A DNA stretch of 64,000 bases. Source: Streptomyces xantholiticus (GTDB taxonomy: Bacteria > Actinomycetota > Actinomycetes > Streptomycetales > Streptomycetaceae). The notes under the pieces are model-generated. The model was given only the letters and a program-made list of their open reading frames with translations. It had not been told where the DNA came from and made no database searches. Below, piece by piece: positions 31,465 through 40,598 of this stretch. The DNA is taken from NCBI RefSeq assembly GCF_014651015.1, contig NZ_BMWB01000029.1, positions 19,190 to 83,189 of the forward strand, in the 5' to 3' direction. The position numbers and the translations under genes are program-made. The stretch's first letter is position 1. Every line of letters starts with the position of its first letter.

Positions 31465-34400
31465 CTGCGTGCCTCCTCGACTGTGTCCCCCGTCTCCGCT
31501 TCGGTGTGTGCGTTCTCGGCCTTCTCGGCGCTCTCCGATCTCTGAGCGATCTCCGCCTCGGCGTCCCGGCGGCCGTCCTTCGCGCCTTGGTGGAAGCCAC
31601 CGAGCCGGCGGCGCAGGGCCTCGGCGTCGACGCTCCCGGTACGCCCGCTCGGGGCGGTGGCGGGCGTGAGCGACTTCGGGGTCCGCTTGGGCAGGCCCTT
31701 GTCGGTGACCCGGTCCCAGACGGCGGGTTCCTCCGGCTCCTCCTCGGGCGCCTGCGGCTGCGGAAGCCGCATCGCGAACGTCACCTGGTCGACGCCGGCC
31801 TTCGCCGGATCGCCGTCGGCCGTCCGCTCGTGCGTGTCCGGCTTTGCCGCAGCGGCGATGGCCCGCTCGGCGGCCTTGACGAACGGGTCCGGCTCGGGCT
31901 CGTGCGCGAAGCCCGGCACCGGGGCGGCTTCCGCCACGTCCCCACCGGGCTCCGACGCGATGGCCTCTTCGGGTGCCGTTCGGGAAGCCGTGCCCGCGTC
32001 TTCGTGGCCGACCTGGTCCGCGGTCGGAACGACGGCCCGGCCCTCCGCGAAGGCCGGATCACCGGCCACGGCCTCGCCGGCGGGCACGTCCGTGCCGGGT
32101 GACGCCGCCGCGTGGGCGAACGGACCGTCGGCGGCGGCCGGGTCCGTCGGCTCGGCGGGGTCCGTGCCCACCGTCAGGCCCGGCACGTCGACGCCGGCGT
32201 CCTCGGACGCCGGGACGGCGGGGACCGCCTCGTAGGCGTCCGGGTCGGCGTCCGAGGCCGGGGCCGGGTCGTGGCCGATGGACGCGCCCGGGGCCGGGCC
32301 GCCGGCCAGGTCCGGGCCGCCGGCAACGCTCTCGTGGTCGGCCTGGGCAGGGTCGACGGCGACGTCCTTGTGGTCCGCCGGGTCGAGGGCCGCCGGGTCC
32401 TCAGCGAGGCCCGGGGCGACGGCAGCGTCCTCGGGACCGACCCGGTCCGGGCCACCGGCCGGGGCCACGGAAACGTCGACGTCGGCCGCCTCCGAGACGC
32501 CGGCGCGGTCCTCCGCGGACGTCGGGACGGCCGGGGCCGCCTCGTGGGCGTCCGGGTCCGCCTGGGAGGCCGGGTCCTGGCCGACGGTCAGGTCCGGGTC
32601 GCGTCCGAGGGACACGTCCGGCTCCGGGCCGGCGGACGCGTGCGGGCCCGCGGGCGGCGGCGTGGTCGAACGGCGGGCGTTGGCGGGCAGGGCGTTGGAG
32701 TTGGCCTCTGCGACCGAGCCCGGCAGGTTCAGGGCCGGGGCCCCGCCCGCAACCGGGGCCTGGTGGCCGCCCGCCGCAGGCGGCCCGGTCGGCAGCAGTG
32801 CCCCCGGCACGACGACCACCGCCGTGATCCCGCCCTGCTTGTGCTCGCGCAGCTGGATCCGTACGCCGAGGCGTGCCGCCAGCAGCCCGGCGACCCGCAG
32901 ACCGAGGCCTTCGCCCTCGCGGCCCGCCGGGGGCTCGGCCTCGTACGACTCCGGGTCCTCGAGCCGCGCGTTGATCTCGGCGATACGGCCTGCGGTCATG
33001 CCGATACCCGCGTCCTGGACGGAGAGCATGACCTCTCCGCTCTCCAGCAGCCAGCCGGACAGCTCGACCTGGGCGTCCGGCGGCGAGAACGACGTGGCGT
33101 TCTCGAGGAGTTCGGCGACAAGGTGGCTGAGGTCGTCCGCGGCGAAGCCGGCGACCTGGGCGTGCGGCGGCAGGGACTGGATGACGACCCGCTCGTAGCG
33201 CTCGATCTCGCTGACCGCGGCGCGCAGCACGTCGACGAGCGGGACGGGCCCGACATGGCCGTGTCCGTGCTCGGTGCCTGCGAGCACCAGGAGGTTCTCG
33301 CTGTGCCTGCGCATGACGGTGGCCATGTGGTCGAGCTTGAAGAGCGTGGCGAGGCGCTCCGGGTCCTGCTCGCGCTCCTCCAGCTTCTCGATGACGCCGA
33401 GCTGCCGCTCGACGAGGCCGAGGGTGCGCAGCGACAGGTTGACGAACGTGTGGTGGACCGTGTGGCGCAGCCGGTCGAGTTCGGTGCCGATCTCCTCGGT
33501 GCGCTGTCGCAGCTCGGCGCGTGCCGCGGCGAGTTCGGCCTCGAGCGCCTCCCGGGTACCGATGAGGTCGCCCCGCTCGCCTTCCAGCCGGCCGGCCCGC
33601 GTGCCGAGGTCGCGGAGCTTGCCGTGCAGGTCGTTGAGGGACCGTACGACCTGGGCGAACTCGTCGTTGCGGCCGGTGAAGCGGACCGGTTCCTCGGCCT
33701 GCGGGTCGGGCGCGTCAGCGAGCCGGGCCGCGCCGATGCGCAGGACGGCGAGCGGGCGGGTGAGCGTACGGGAGACGGCGGCGAGCACGCCGACGGTGAC
33801 CACGACCAGCCCGCCGAGGAGTGCGATACGGATCTCGAGCGCGGTGAGGTCGTCGTCGCGCAGCTGCTCGAACCGCGCGGTGCGTTCTGTGGCGAGGGAC
33901 GACTCCGCGCCCCGCATCTGCTCGATACGGGCGGTGAGCGCGGCCTCCAGTTTCGCGGGGTCGGTGCCGCGTTCCGAGTCGGAGAGCTCGGGCCGGTCGG
34001 TGAGGCGGGCCAGATAGGTCTCGGCGGTCTTGACCTCGGGACCGGTGACGGTGGCGTCGACCTTGTCCCGGGCCGCCTTCCCGGCAGCCTGGTCGAAGTC
34101 GGCGAGGGCGGCGAGTTCACGCACCCGGGCCTGCTGCGCGGCGGCGGTGAGGGCGTTCCGGGCACGGGCGTCGGCGCCGGTGTCCTCGCCCGCGTTCTCC
34201 ACGGGGAGGCCGGTGACCGGGTCGTAGCCGATCACCGGTTCCGGCTGCGGCACGGCGAGCGCAGCGAGCAGCAGCCCGCGGGCGGCGGAGGCCTGCTCCA
34301 CGGCGAGGCCGAGCTCGGCGGGGGCCCTGGTGGCCTCCGCGGCGCGGGGTGGTGTCCGGTCGGCGAGTTCGCCCGCGAGCGCGTGCAGGGCGGAGATGAC

Positions 34401-35006
34401 GGTGGTGTAGGCCTGGTGCGCCTCGAGCGCGGTGCCCTTGCCGGTGAGTGCGGCGCGGCGGACGGAGGGCACGGAGGCGAGCGAGTGGCGCAGGTCCGCG
34501 CGGTCGGTGTCCAAGGCGTCGCGCATCTCGTCGATCTGCCGGTCGACGCGGGCGCTGAGACTGCCGGAGATCTTTCGGCGGTCCTTCTTGTCGCCGCCCT
34601 GGTCGTCGCGGCCTGCCGCGATGTACGCGGTGACCTCGTCGCGTTCGTCGGCGAGCGAGTGGGCGAGCGTGACGGCCTGCCGGTCGAGCGCGGCAAGGGT
34701 GACCAGCCGCTGGGACTCGGTCAGGTCCGCGGAGCTCGCGAGGATGCCGGGGGCCCCGGCCCCGACGACGAGGAGGACGGTGACGGCGACGCCTGCGACG
34801 AGCCGGTTGCGGACCCGCCGGGGACGGCCGGCCGGTACCTGCTCGTCAGCGGGCCGCGGGACTGCCGCTACCGCGGTCTGCGCGACCGTGTCCGGATCAC
34901 GGGGTGCCGGGATCGGTTGGGGAGAGGCCGGGGCCCGGTGGCCGCCCGGGCCTCCCGTGGACGGGGTTCCAGTGGGCCTGCCGCCGTTGCCCCGAGGCCG
35001 CTTCAT
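31461..35006 (-). CDS. cvnA: Conservon sensor kinase-like protein CvnA
   Basis: A 1181-residue membrane protein from ATG 35006. It has an N-terminal Pro-rich cytosolic segment, a membrane helix (LVAGVAVTVLLVVGAGAPGI), an extracellular NIT-type helical sensor of ~300 residues, a second helix (IALLGGLVVVTVGVLAAVS), a HAMP-like region and a histidine-kinase-type ATPase with LVAELLENATSFSPPDAQVE, DAGIGM and GEGLGLRVAGLLAARL. The HisKA phosphoacceptor helix is degenerate. The last ~400 residues are acidic and Pro/Ala-rich, with approximate repeats such as DPDAHEAAPAVP and DPDAYEAVPAVP, an unusually long tail. Confidence 0.92.
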   Translation of the reverse strand: MKRPRGNGGRPTGTPSTGGPGGHRAPASPQPIPAPRDPDTVAQTAVAAVPRPADEQVPAGRPRRVRNRLVAGVAVTVLLVVGAGAPGILASSADLTESQRLVTLAALDRQAVTLAHSLADERDEVTAYIAAGRDDQGGDKKDRRKISGSLSARVDRQIDEMRDALDTDRADLRHSLASVPSVRRAALTGKGTALEAHQAYTTVISALHALAGELADRTPPRAAEATRAPAELGLAVEQASAARGLLLAALAVPQPEPVIGYDPVTGLPVENAGEDTGADARARNALTAAAQQARVRELAALADFDQAAGKAARDKVDATVTGPEVKTAETYLARLTDRPELSDSERGTDPAKLEAALTARIEQMRGAESSLATERTARFEQLRDDDLTALEIRIALLGGLVVVTVGVLAAVSRTLTRPLAVLRIGAARLADAPDPQAEEPVRFTGRNDEFAQVVRSLNDLHGKLRDLGTRAGRLEGERGDLIGTREALEAELAAARAELRQRTEEIGTELDRLRHTVHHTFVNLSLRTLGLVERQLGVIEKLEEREQDPERLATLFKLDHMATVMRRHSENLLVLAGTEHGHGHVGPVPLVDVLRAAVSEIERYERVVIQSLPPHAQVAGFAADDLSHLVAELLENATSFSPPDAQVELSGWLLESGEVMLSVQDAGIGMTAGRIAEINARLEDPESYEAEPPAGREGEGLGLRVAGLLAARLGVRIQLREHKQGGITAVVVVPGALLPTGPPAAGGHQAPVAGGAPALNLPGSVAEANSNALPANARRSTTPPPAGPHASAGPEPDVSLGRDPDLTVGQDPASQADPDAHEAAPAVPTSAEDRAGVSEAADVDVSVAPAGGPDRVGPEDAAVAPGLAEDPAALDPADHKDVAVDPAQADHESVAGGPDLAGGPAPGASIGHDPAPASDADPDAYEAVPAVPASEDAGVDVPGLTVGTDPAEPTDPAAADGPFAHAAASPGTDVPAGEAVAGDPAFAEGRAVVPTADQVGHEDAGTASRTAPEEAIASEPGGDVAEAAPVPGFAHEPEPDPFVKAAERAIAAAAKPDTHERTADGDPAKAGVDQVTFAMRLPQPQAPEEEPEEPAVWDRVTDKGLPKRTPKSLTPATAPSGRTGSVDAEALRRRLGGFHQGAKDGRRDAEAEIAQRSESAEKAENAHTEAETGDTVEEARS

Positions 35007-35318
35007 CTGCACCGGTGCTCGCAATCTTGCTTGACTCGTCCACCCTTGAAGCAGAGATGACGACCGGTCACACGTGAAAGCCCCACCCCTGGTACGGCTT
35101 CCGACCATTCCAGTGCCTTTGGGAGGGAGGCGCGCATCGGCCGCTCCGCCACCCGAACGAGTGAACAACACTCAGGAGTTGGCGAACAACTTCCGGCTGC
35201 GGCCCACGGTGCCCTGCGGCGTCCACGGGTTGGACCTTCCGGCGAGCCTTTGACAGGATGCCCGCCCGCAGCTTCGCACAGCCCCCCAATCGGGACGAAG
35301 CACCCGCTCTGACCTGCC

Positions 35319-35340
35319 GGTACGGGCCAATGCCCGTACC
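35319..35340. promoter_or_regulatory. 9-bp hairpin upstream of the PP2C-like gene
   Basis: GGTACGGGC, a 4-nt loop CAAT and the exact complement lie 20-60 bp upstream of the possible starts. It may be an operator or a 5'-UTR hairpin. The rest of the 371-bp gap between cvnA and this gene shows nothing I can name. Confidence 0.4.
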
Positions 35341-35377
35341 GTGAGGCCTTTGTGAAGGACCCATGCAGACTGGATCC

Positions 35378-36166
35378 ATGCGTATCGAGCTCGCCACCTC
35401 CCCCGGTTCCCCCGAACGCCCCAACGAGGACTGGGCGTCCGTCACCCTGCCCGCTTCGGGGCGAGGCGGCACGGCGGTGGTGCTCGACGGTGTGACACCG
35501 CCGCAGGACGACGCGGGATGTGTGCACACCGTGCCGTGGTTCACCGCACGACTGGGCGGCGCCTTGGTCGAACTGTCCGGTTCGCGGCGCGACCTGACTC
35601 TTCGGGAAGTTCTCGCGAAATCAATCCGGCGCACCGCGGACACCCATCGCGACACCTGTGATCTTTCTCACGTTCGCACCCCTCAGGCAACGGTGGTCCT
35701 CGCGCGTTGGGGCGGGCCGGATCAGGACGTGGAGTATCTGGTGCTCTCCGACTCGACCCTGCTGCTGGAGACCCCCGAGGGCGTGGTGCGCCCGGTGCTG
35801 GACGACCGACTGGACCGCCTGCCGCGTGCGGCGCTGCGGACGCATGCCTTGGCGGACGCACTGCGGAACGCCGAGGGCGGGTTCTTCACGGCGGCGGCGG
35901 ATCCGTCGGTGGCGGCGCGCGCGGTCGCGGGCAGCGTCCCGCGCGGGCAGGTGCGTTCGGTGGTCGCGCTCACCGACGGCGCGTCGCGCTGGGTGGACAT
36001 GTTCTCGCAGGGCGACTGGGCGGAGTGCGTGGCGCTGCTGCGCAAGGAGGGTGCGCAGGGCCTGATCGACCGGGTGCGGGAATTGGAGGCGGCGGCACAG
36101 GCGCGTACCGGGGTGATCCGGTGGAAGCTCCACGACGACGCGTCGGCGGTGTTCGTGGAGCTGTGA
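35378..36166 (+). CDS. PP2C-like (PPM-fold) protein
   Basis: A 262-residue protein from ATG 35378; ATG 35363 in the same frame is the alternative. The pattern ERPNEDWASV, VVLDGVTPPQ, YLVLSDSTLLL and VVALTDGASRWVDMF and the final KLHDDASAVFVEL follow the order of motifs in PPM phosphatases, with aspartates at the metal positions partly kept (NEDW, LDGV, TDGA, DDAS). It may be an active Ser/Thr phosphatase or a degenerate relative. It is divergent from the conservon. Confidence 0.7.
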   Translation: MRIELATSPGSPERPNEDWASVTLPASGRGGTAVVLDGVTPPQDDAGCVHTVPWFTARLGGALVELSGSRRDLTLREVLAKSIRRTADTHRDTCDLSHVRTPQATVVLARWGGPDQDVEYLVLSDSTLLLETPEGVVRPVLDDRLDRLPRAALRTHALADALRNAEGGFFTAAADPSVAARAVAGSVPRGQVRSVVALTDGASRWVDMFSQGDWAECVALLRKEGAQGLIDRVRELEAAAQARTGVIRWKLHDDASAVFVEL

Positions 36167-36488
36167 CGGGCCGGGCGGCTGCGGGATGCCGCTGCGCGGG
36201 GCCGTTCCCCTACCCGCCCTCCCCCTGGCGTGGCGGCGCGGGTGCGACCCCCGTTCCCGGAATCCGGGCTTTCGCCCCGGACTCCGGTACTGCGCTCCGT
36301 ACGGAGTCCGCCGGCGCCGGACCGACTGAACCGTCCCTCGCGCGGCAGATCCGGCCCTGGGGTACGCCACGCCGCCAGTCGTCCCGGTATGCCGCCCGGA
36401 GGGCGGCGCGGGGCCGGGGGCGGCGCGGGGCCCGGGGCGCAGCCCGGGTTCGGGGCGGGGTCGCGGCAAGCGCCACGCGGGCGGGACG
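36167..36488. repeat. Gap with a copy of a dispersed GC-rich intergenic repeat
   Basis: The 322-bp gap has no gene. From about 36220 to 36295 it carries a sequence related to copies at 50262-50322 (inverted) and 61679-61745: a CCTGGCG..GGCG block, then CCCGTTCCCGGAATCCGGGC and CCCCGGACTCC. Small inverted repeats (GGACTCCG with CGGAGTCC) could form terminators. Confidence 0.5.
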
Positions 36489-36971
36489 TCAGCTCTCCGC
36501 GCGCGCGTTCAGCTGATGCAGCAGCCGCGCGAGCTCCGCGACCTCGCCGCGGTCCCAGCCGGCCAGCTTGCTGCGGTACCGGTCCCGGCGGGCGTCGCGC
36601 ACATGGCGGAAGCGGGCCACGCCTTCGTACGTGAGCCGTACGAGGGAGGCGCGGCCGTCTGCCGGGTCCGGTTCGCGGGTGACCAGGCCGAGCTCCTCCA
36701 GGGCGCGCAGCTGACGGCTCATGGTCGCCTTGCCGACGCCGAAGTAGCCGGCCAGTTCGGTCGCCCGCTGCTGCCCCGCCTCCTCCAGCCGGACGAGCAG
36801 TCCGTAGGCGGCGGGTTCGAGCTCGGGGTGGACCTCACGGGCCATTTCGCCGGAGGACGCCCTGGCGCGGCGCAGAAAGACGGCCAACTCGCGCTCCAGT
36901 GCCAGGAACTCCTGGTCCGCGCCGCTCCCGCTCCTCGGGTCGGCTTCACCCGCCGTACTGCCTTCGTGCAC
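36489..36971 (-). CDS. MarR family transcriptional regulator
   Basis: A 160-residue protein with the MarR winged helix (ATELAGYFGVGKATMSRQLRALEELGLVTREPDPADGRASLVRLT) and helical dimer ends. The D-GR wing motif is intact. The ligand and targets are unknown; the nearest divergent sequence is a lysozyme gene remnant. Confidence 0.92.
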   Translation of the reverse strand: MHEGSTAGEADPRSGSGADQEFLALERELAVFLRRARASSGEMAREVHPELEPAAYGLLVRLEEAGQQRATELAGYFGVGKATMSRQLRALEELGLVTREPDPADGRASLVRLTYEGVARFRHVRDARRDRYRSKLAGWDRGEVAELARLLHQLNARAES

Positions 36972-37060
36972 GTCAGCACCCCTCGCACGCTTTCCTGGTC
37001 GTGAAAGTTTCCTCCGGCGGCCGGTGTTGCCGCAGCTCCGCCGTATCTTCGCAGGCGTAG

Positions 37061-37228
37061 ACCAACGGCAGCGGCCGTTGCCTCTTACTGTCGGACACGC
37101 CGGGCGCCCTGCCGGCCGGCTGGCCCTACTGCACGATGTGGCAGTACACCTCGTCCGGGCCGATCGTCGGCGGCCACAACAGGTTCAACGGCGCGTACGA
37201 CCGCCTCGTGGCGCTCGCCAACGGCTGA
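37061..37228 (+). pseudogene. C-terminal remnant of a GH25-type lysozyme
   Basis: The last ~50 codons read PGALPAGWPYCTMWQYTSSG, then PIVGGHNRFNGAYDRLVALANG and a TGA. WPY-T-WQY-SSG and H-FNG are the C-terminal hallmark of glycoside hydrolase family 25 muramidases. An in-frame TAG at 37058 and no upstream catalytic domain show that most of the gene is gone. Confidence 0.6.
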
Positions 37229-37262
37229 TCCGGCCACGCGACCCGGCCGTGGCCCTCCCCGT

Positions 37263-38060
37263 TCACGACCAGTGCGCGGGGCGGGTCAGCCCGTCCGGCA
37301 GGCGAGTGGCCGCGTCGCCCCTGGCCGCGTTGAGCTGTGGCTGGGTGAGGAAGATGCAGCCGGTCAGATCGGCGCCGGACAGATCGGCGTCCCTGAGGTC
37401 GGCGCCGATGAGGTCGGCCAACCGAAGATCGGCACCCGTCAGATCGGCCGCGATGAGATACGCGCCGCGCAGCCCGGCGCCCCGCAGATCGGCGTTCCTG
37501 AGCCTGGCGCCCATCAGGTCCGCGCCCCTGCGGTCCTTCTTCCGGCCCTTGACCTGGGCCCGCACCAGCTCGCTCGTCCTCAGCAGGAGGACGTTCACCT
37601 CCTGGCGGTGGGCGGCGACGTCGAGCTTCTCCAGGGCGTCGGGCGCGAGCCGGGTGAGGTCGGTCACGACGTCCCGCTGCCGGCGCAGATCCGCGTGCAC
37701 CTCGCGCGCGGCGTTCAGGGTCAGCGCCTCCTCCAGGTACCAGAGCAGCTCGTGCAGCTGCCGGACCACGGGGAAGACGTCGAACATCTGCCGGGCCGTT
37801 TCCGGGGCGTCCCGCCAGCTCGTGCCGCCGAAGGTGACCTGCGAGACCTGCTGGCCGGCACCGAAGCAGTCGTAGACGGTGCAGCCGGGAAAACCGCTGT
37901 CGCGCAGGCGCTCGTGGATGCCGCAGCCGAAGTCCGTGCGGAGATTGGCACAGGGTGTACCGGCCTCCTTGTTCACCGCGAAGTCGGCGGAGGCGGCGAA
38001 GGGCAGTGCGACACAGCACAGCCCGAAGCAGTTCGAGCAGTCGGCCCGCAGGGTGGTCAT
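37263..38060 (-). CDS. Pentapeptide-repeat protein with cysteine-rich N-terminus
   Basis: A 265-residue protein. The first ~70 residues contain nine cysteines (CSNCFGLCCVAL, PCANLRTDFGCGIHE, GCTVYDCFG), probably a metal site. The C-terminal ~90 residues are pentapeptide repeats of the A(D/N)LXX type (GADLMGARLRNADLRGAGLRGAYLIAADLTGADL and onward) that form a right-handed quadrilateral beta helix. I recall it as a conserved Streptomyces protein. DNA-gyrase mimicry is known for some pentapeptide proteins but cannot be claimed here. Confidence 0.88.
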   Translation of the reverse strand: MTTLRADCSNCFGLCCVALPFAASADFAVNKEAGTPCANLRTDFGCGIHERLRDSGFPGCTVYDCFGAGQQVSQVTFGGTSWRDAPETARQMFDVFPVVRQLHELLWYLEEALTLNAAREVHADLRRQRDVVTDLTRLAPDALEKLDVAAHRQEVNVLLLRTSELVRAQVKGRKKDRRGADLMGARLRNADLRGAGLRGAYLIAADLTGADLRLADLIGADLRDADLSGADLTGCIFLTQPQLNAARGDAATRLPDGLTRPAHWS

Positions 38061-38088
38061 CTCTCCATTGTGCGGGACGAACGGGCAC

Positions 38089-38130
38089 GGCAGCGGCCCG
38101 GCGGTGGATGCCCACCGCCGGGCCGCTGCC
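38089..38130 (-). terminator. Terminator of lon
   Basis: A perfect 19-bp stem beginning GGCAGCGGCCCGGCGGTGG with a 4-nt loop lies 14 bp past the lon stop codon, one of the strongest hairpins in the window. Confidence 0.88.
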
Positions 38131-38143
38131 TGCCCCGGGCCGG

Positions 38144-40555
38144 TCAGGCCGCGGCCGTCACCGGGATCTCGGCCGCCGAAAGCGCGAGTTCCAGCACCTG
38201 CAGGACGTCCGTCACCGGGTGCACCTCGAGCTTCTCGAGGATCTCCGCCGGAACGTCGTCCAGGTCGGCCTCGTTCCGCTTCGGGATCACGACCGTGGTG
38301 ATGCCCGCCCGGTGCGCCGCGAGCAGCTTCTGCTTCACGCCGCCGATGGGCAGCACCCGGCCGGTGAGCGACACCTCGCCGGTCATCGCCACGTCCGTGC
38401 GCACCTGGCGCCCGGAGAGCAGCGACGCGAGCGCCGTGATCATCGTGACGCCCGCGCTCGGGCCGTCCTTCGGCACCGCGCCCGCCGGGAAGTGAATGTG
38501 CACACCCCGGTCCTTGAGGTCGGCGACCGGCAGCTCCAGCTCGGCGCCGTGCGAGCGCAGGAAGCTCAGCGCGATCTGCGCGGACTCCTTCATCACGTCG
38601 CCGAGCTGACCGGTCAGGGTCAGTCCGGACGCGCCCGTCTCCGGGTCGGCGAGCGACGCCTCCACGAACAGGACGTCCCCGCCGGCACCGGTGACGGCGA
38701 GCCCGGTGGCCACGCCCGGCACCGCGGTGCGGCGCTCGGCCGGGTCCTGGGCGGACTCGGGCACATGGTGCGGCCGGCCGATCAGCCCGCGCAGCTCCTC
38801 GTGCGTGACGGTGAACGGCAGCTCCCGGTCACCCAGCTCGTGCTGTGCCGCGACCTTCCGCAGCAGCCGCGCGACGGCCCGCTCCAGGTTCCGTACGCCC
38901 GCCTCGCGGGTGTACTCGCCCGCCAGCTTGCGCAGCGCCGAGTCGTCGAGGGTCACCTCGCCGGTCTCCAGACCGGCCCGCTCCAGCTGGCGCGGCACGA
39001 GGTGGTCGCGGGCGATGACGACCTTCTCGTCCTCGGTGTAGCCGTCGAGACGCACCAGTTCCATCCGGTCGAGCAGTGCCTCCGGAATGGCCTCGAGCAC
39101 GTTGGCGGTAGCGAGGAAGACGACGTCGCTGAGGTCGAGCTCGACCTCCAGGTAGTGGTCGCGGAAGGTGTGGTTCTGCGCCGGGTCGAGGACCTCCAGG
39201 AGTGCCGCGGCAGGGTCGCCGCGGAAGTCGGAGCCGACCTTGTCGATCTCGTCGAGGAGGACGACCGGGTTCATGGAGCCGGCCTCCTTGATCGCGCGGA
39301 CGATCCGGCCGGGCAGCGCACCGACGTACGTACGCCGGTGGCCGCGGATCTCGGCCTCGTCCCGTACGCCGCCGAGCGCGACGCGCACGAACTTGCGGCC
39401 CATGGCGTGCGCGACGGACTCGCCCAGCGAGGTCTTGCCCACGCCGGGCGGTCCGACGAGTGCGAGCACGGCGCCCCCGCGCCGCCCACCGACCACGCCC
39501 AGCCCCCGGTCGGCGCGCCGCTTGCGCACCGCCAGGTACTCGGTGATCCGCTCCTTCACGTCCTGCAGGCCCGCGTGCTCCGCGTCCAGCACGGCCTTGG
39601 CGCCCCGGATGTCGTAGGCGTCCTCGGTGCGTTCGTTCCACGGCAGTTCGAGAACGGTGTCGAGCCAGGTGCGGATCCAGGAACCCTCGGGCGACTGGTC
39701 GTTCGCCCGCTCCAGCTTCTCGACCTCCTTCAGCGCCGCCTCGCGGACCTTCTCGGGCAGGTCGGCGGCCTCGACACGGGCACGGTAGTCGTCGGACTCG
39801 TCGCCCTCGGACTCGCCGTTGAGCTCGCGCAGCTCCTTGCGTACGGCGTCCAGCTGACGGCGCAGCAGGAACTCGCGCTGCTGCTTGTCGACGCCTTCCT
39901 GGACGTCCTTCGCGATGGACTCGGCGACGTCCTGCTCGGCGAGGTGCTCGCGCAGCTGCTCGGTGGCGAGCTTGAGACGGGCGACGGGGTCGCTGGTCTC
40001 CAACAGCTCGAGCTTCTGAGTGGTGGTCAGGAACGGCGAGTAGCCGGAGTTGTCGGCGAGCTGCGAGATGCCGTCGATCTGCTGTACCCGGTCGACGACC
40101 TGCCAGGCGCCGCGCTTCTTCAGCCAGTCGGTGGCCAGCGCCTTGTACTCCTTGACCAGCTCCGTGACGGCGCCGGGCAGCGGGTCGGGAACGGTCTCCT
40201 CGACCACTGTCCCCTCGACCCACAGGGCAGCGCCCGGGCCGGTCGTACCGGCGCCGATACGGACGCGGCCGACGCCGCGGATCAGCGCGCCGGGATCGCC
40301 GTCGGACAGCCGGCCGACCTGCTCGACGGTGCCGAGCACGCCGGTTGCGGCGTAGGTGCCGTCGACGCGGGGAACGAGCAGCACCTTCGGCTTGTTGCCC
40401 GAAGGACGAGCGGCGGCCTGGGCGGCCTCGACCGCGGCCCGTACCTCGGAGTCGGACAGGTCGAGCGGCACGACCATGCCGGGCAGCACGACCTCGTCGT
40501 CGAGCGGCAGCACGGGCAGAGTGAGCGGTGAGTTCGCCTTGATATCGGCAGCCAT
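38144..40555 (-). CDS. lon: ATP-dependent protease Lon (La)
   Basis: An 803-residue LonA, normal length. The N-terminal substrate domain starts LTLPVLPLDDEVVLPGMVVPL, the AAA+ module has Walker A GPPGVGKTSLGE and Walker B VVLLDEIDKV, and the C-terminal protease has the Ser-Lys dyad in PKDGPSAGVTM (Ser700) and GGVKQKLLAAHRAG (Lys743). The 43-residue spacing matches the E. coli enzyme. It degrades damaged and regulatory proteins in the cytosol. A HAIR-type operator just upstream indicates HspR heat-shock control, as known for Streptomyces lon. Confidence 0.98.
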   Translation of the reverse strand: MAADIKANSPLTLPVLPLDDEVVLPGMVVPLDLSDSEVRAAVEAAQAAARPSGNKPKVLLVPRVDGTYAATGVLGTVEQVGRLSDGDPGALIRGVGRVRIGAGTTGPGAALWVEGTVVEETVPDPLPGAVTELVKEYKALATDWLKKRGAWQVVDRVQQIDGISQLADNSGYSPFLTTTQKLELLETSDPVARLKLATEQLREHLAEQDVAESIAKDVQEGVDKQQREFLLRRQLDAVRKELRELNGESEGDESDDYRARVEAADLPEKVREAALKEVEKLERANDQSPEGSWIRTWLDTVLELPWNERTEDAYDIRGAKAVLDAEHAGLQDVKERITEYLAVRKRRADRGLGVVGGRRGGAVLALVGPPGVGKTSLGESVAHAMGRKFVRVALGGVRDEAEIRGHRRTYVGALPGRIVRAIKEAGSMNPVVLLDEIDKVGSDFRGDPAAALLEVLDPAQNHTFRDHYLEVELDLSDVVFLATANVLEAIPEALLDRMELVRLDGYTEDEKVVIARDHLVPRQLERAGLETGEVTLDDSALRKLAGEYTREAGVRNLERAVARLLRKVAAQHELGDRELPFTVTHEELRGLIGRPHHVPESAQDPAERRTAVPGVATGLAVTGAGGDVLFVEASLADPETGASGLTLTGQLGDVMKESAQIALSFLRSHGAELELPVADLKDRGVHIHFPAGAVPKDGPSAGVTMITALASLLSGRQVRTDVAMTGEVSLTGRVLPIGGVKQKLLAAHRAGITTVVIPKRNEADLDDVPAEILEKLEVHPVTDVLQVLELALSAAEIPVTAAA

Positions 40556-40575
40556 GATCTCCCCTTAGGCAGTCA

Positions 40576-40598
40576 AGTTGAGCTGTACCGACTCAATG
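40576..40598. promoter_or_regulatory. HAIR-type operator (HspR site) upstream of lon
   Basis: On the plus strand GTTGAGC-N7-ACTCAAT is centred 31 bp upstream of the lon ATG. The HspR consensus HAIR is CTTGAGT-N7-ACTCAAG, and this site keeps TTGAG and CTCAA with the right spacing. Known HspR targets include dnaK, clpB and lon. Confidence 0.8.

Noticed and set aside
22412..35006. Natural-product gene cluster built from the diiron, StyA and conservon genes
   Set aside because: No PKS, NRPS, terpene or tailoring set accompanies them, and the mobile-element scar separates the two groups.
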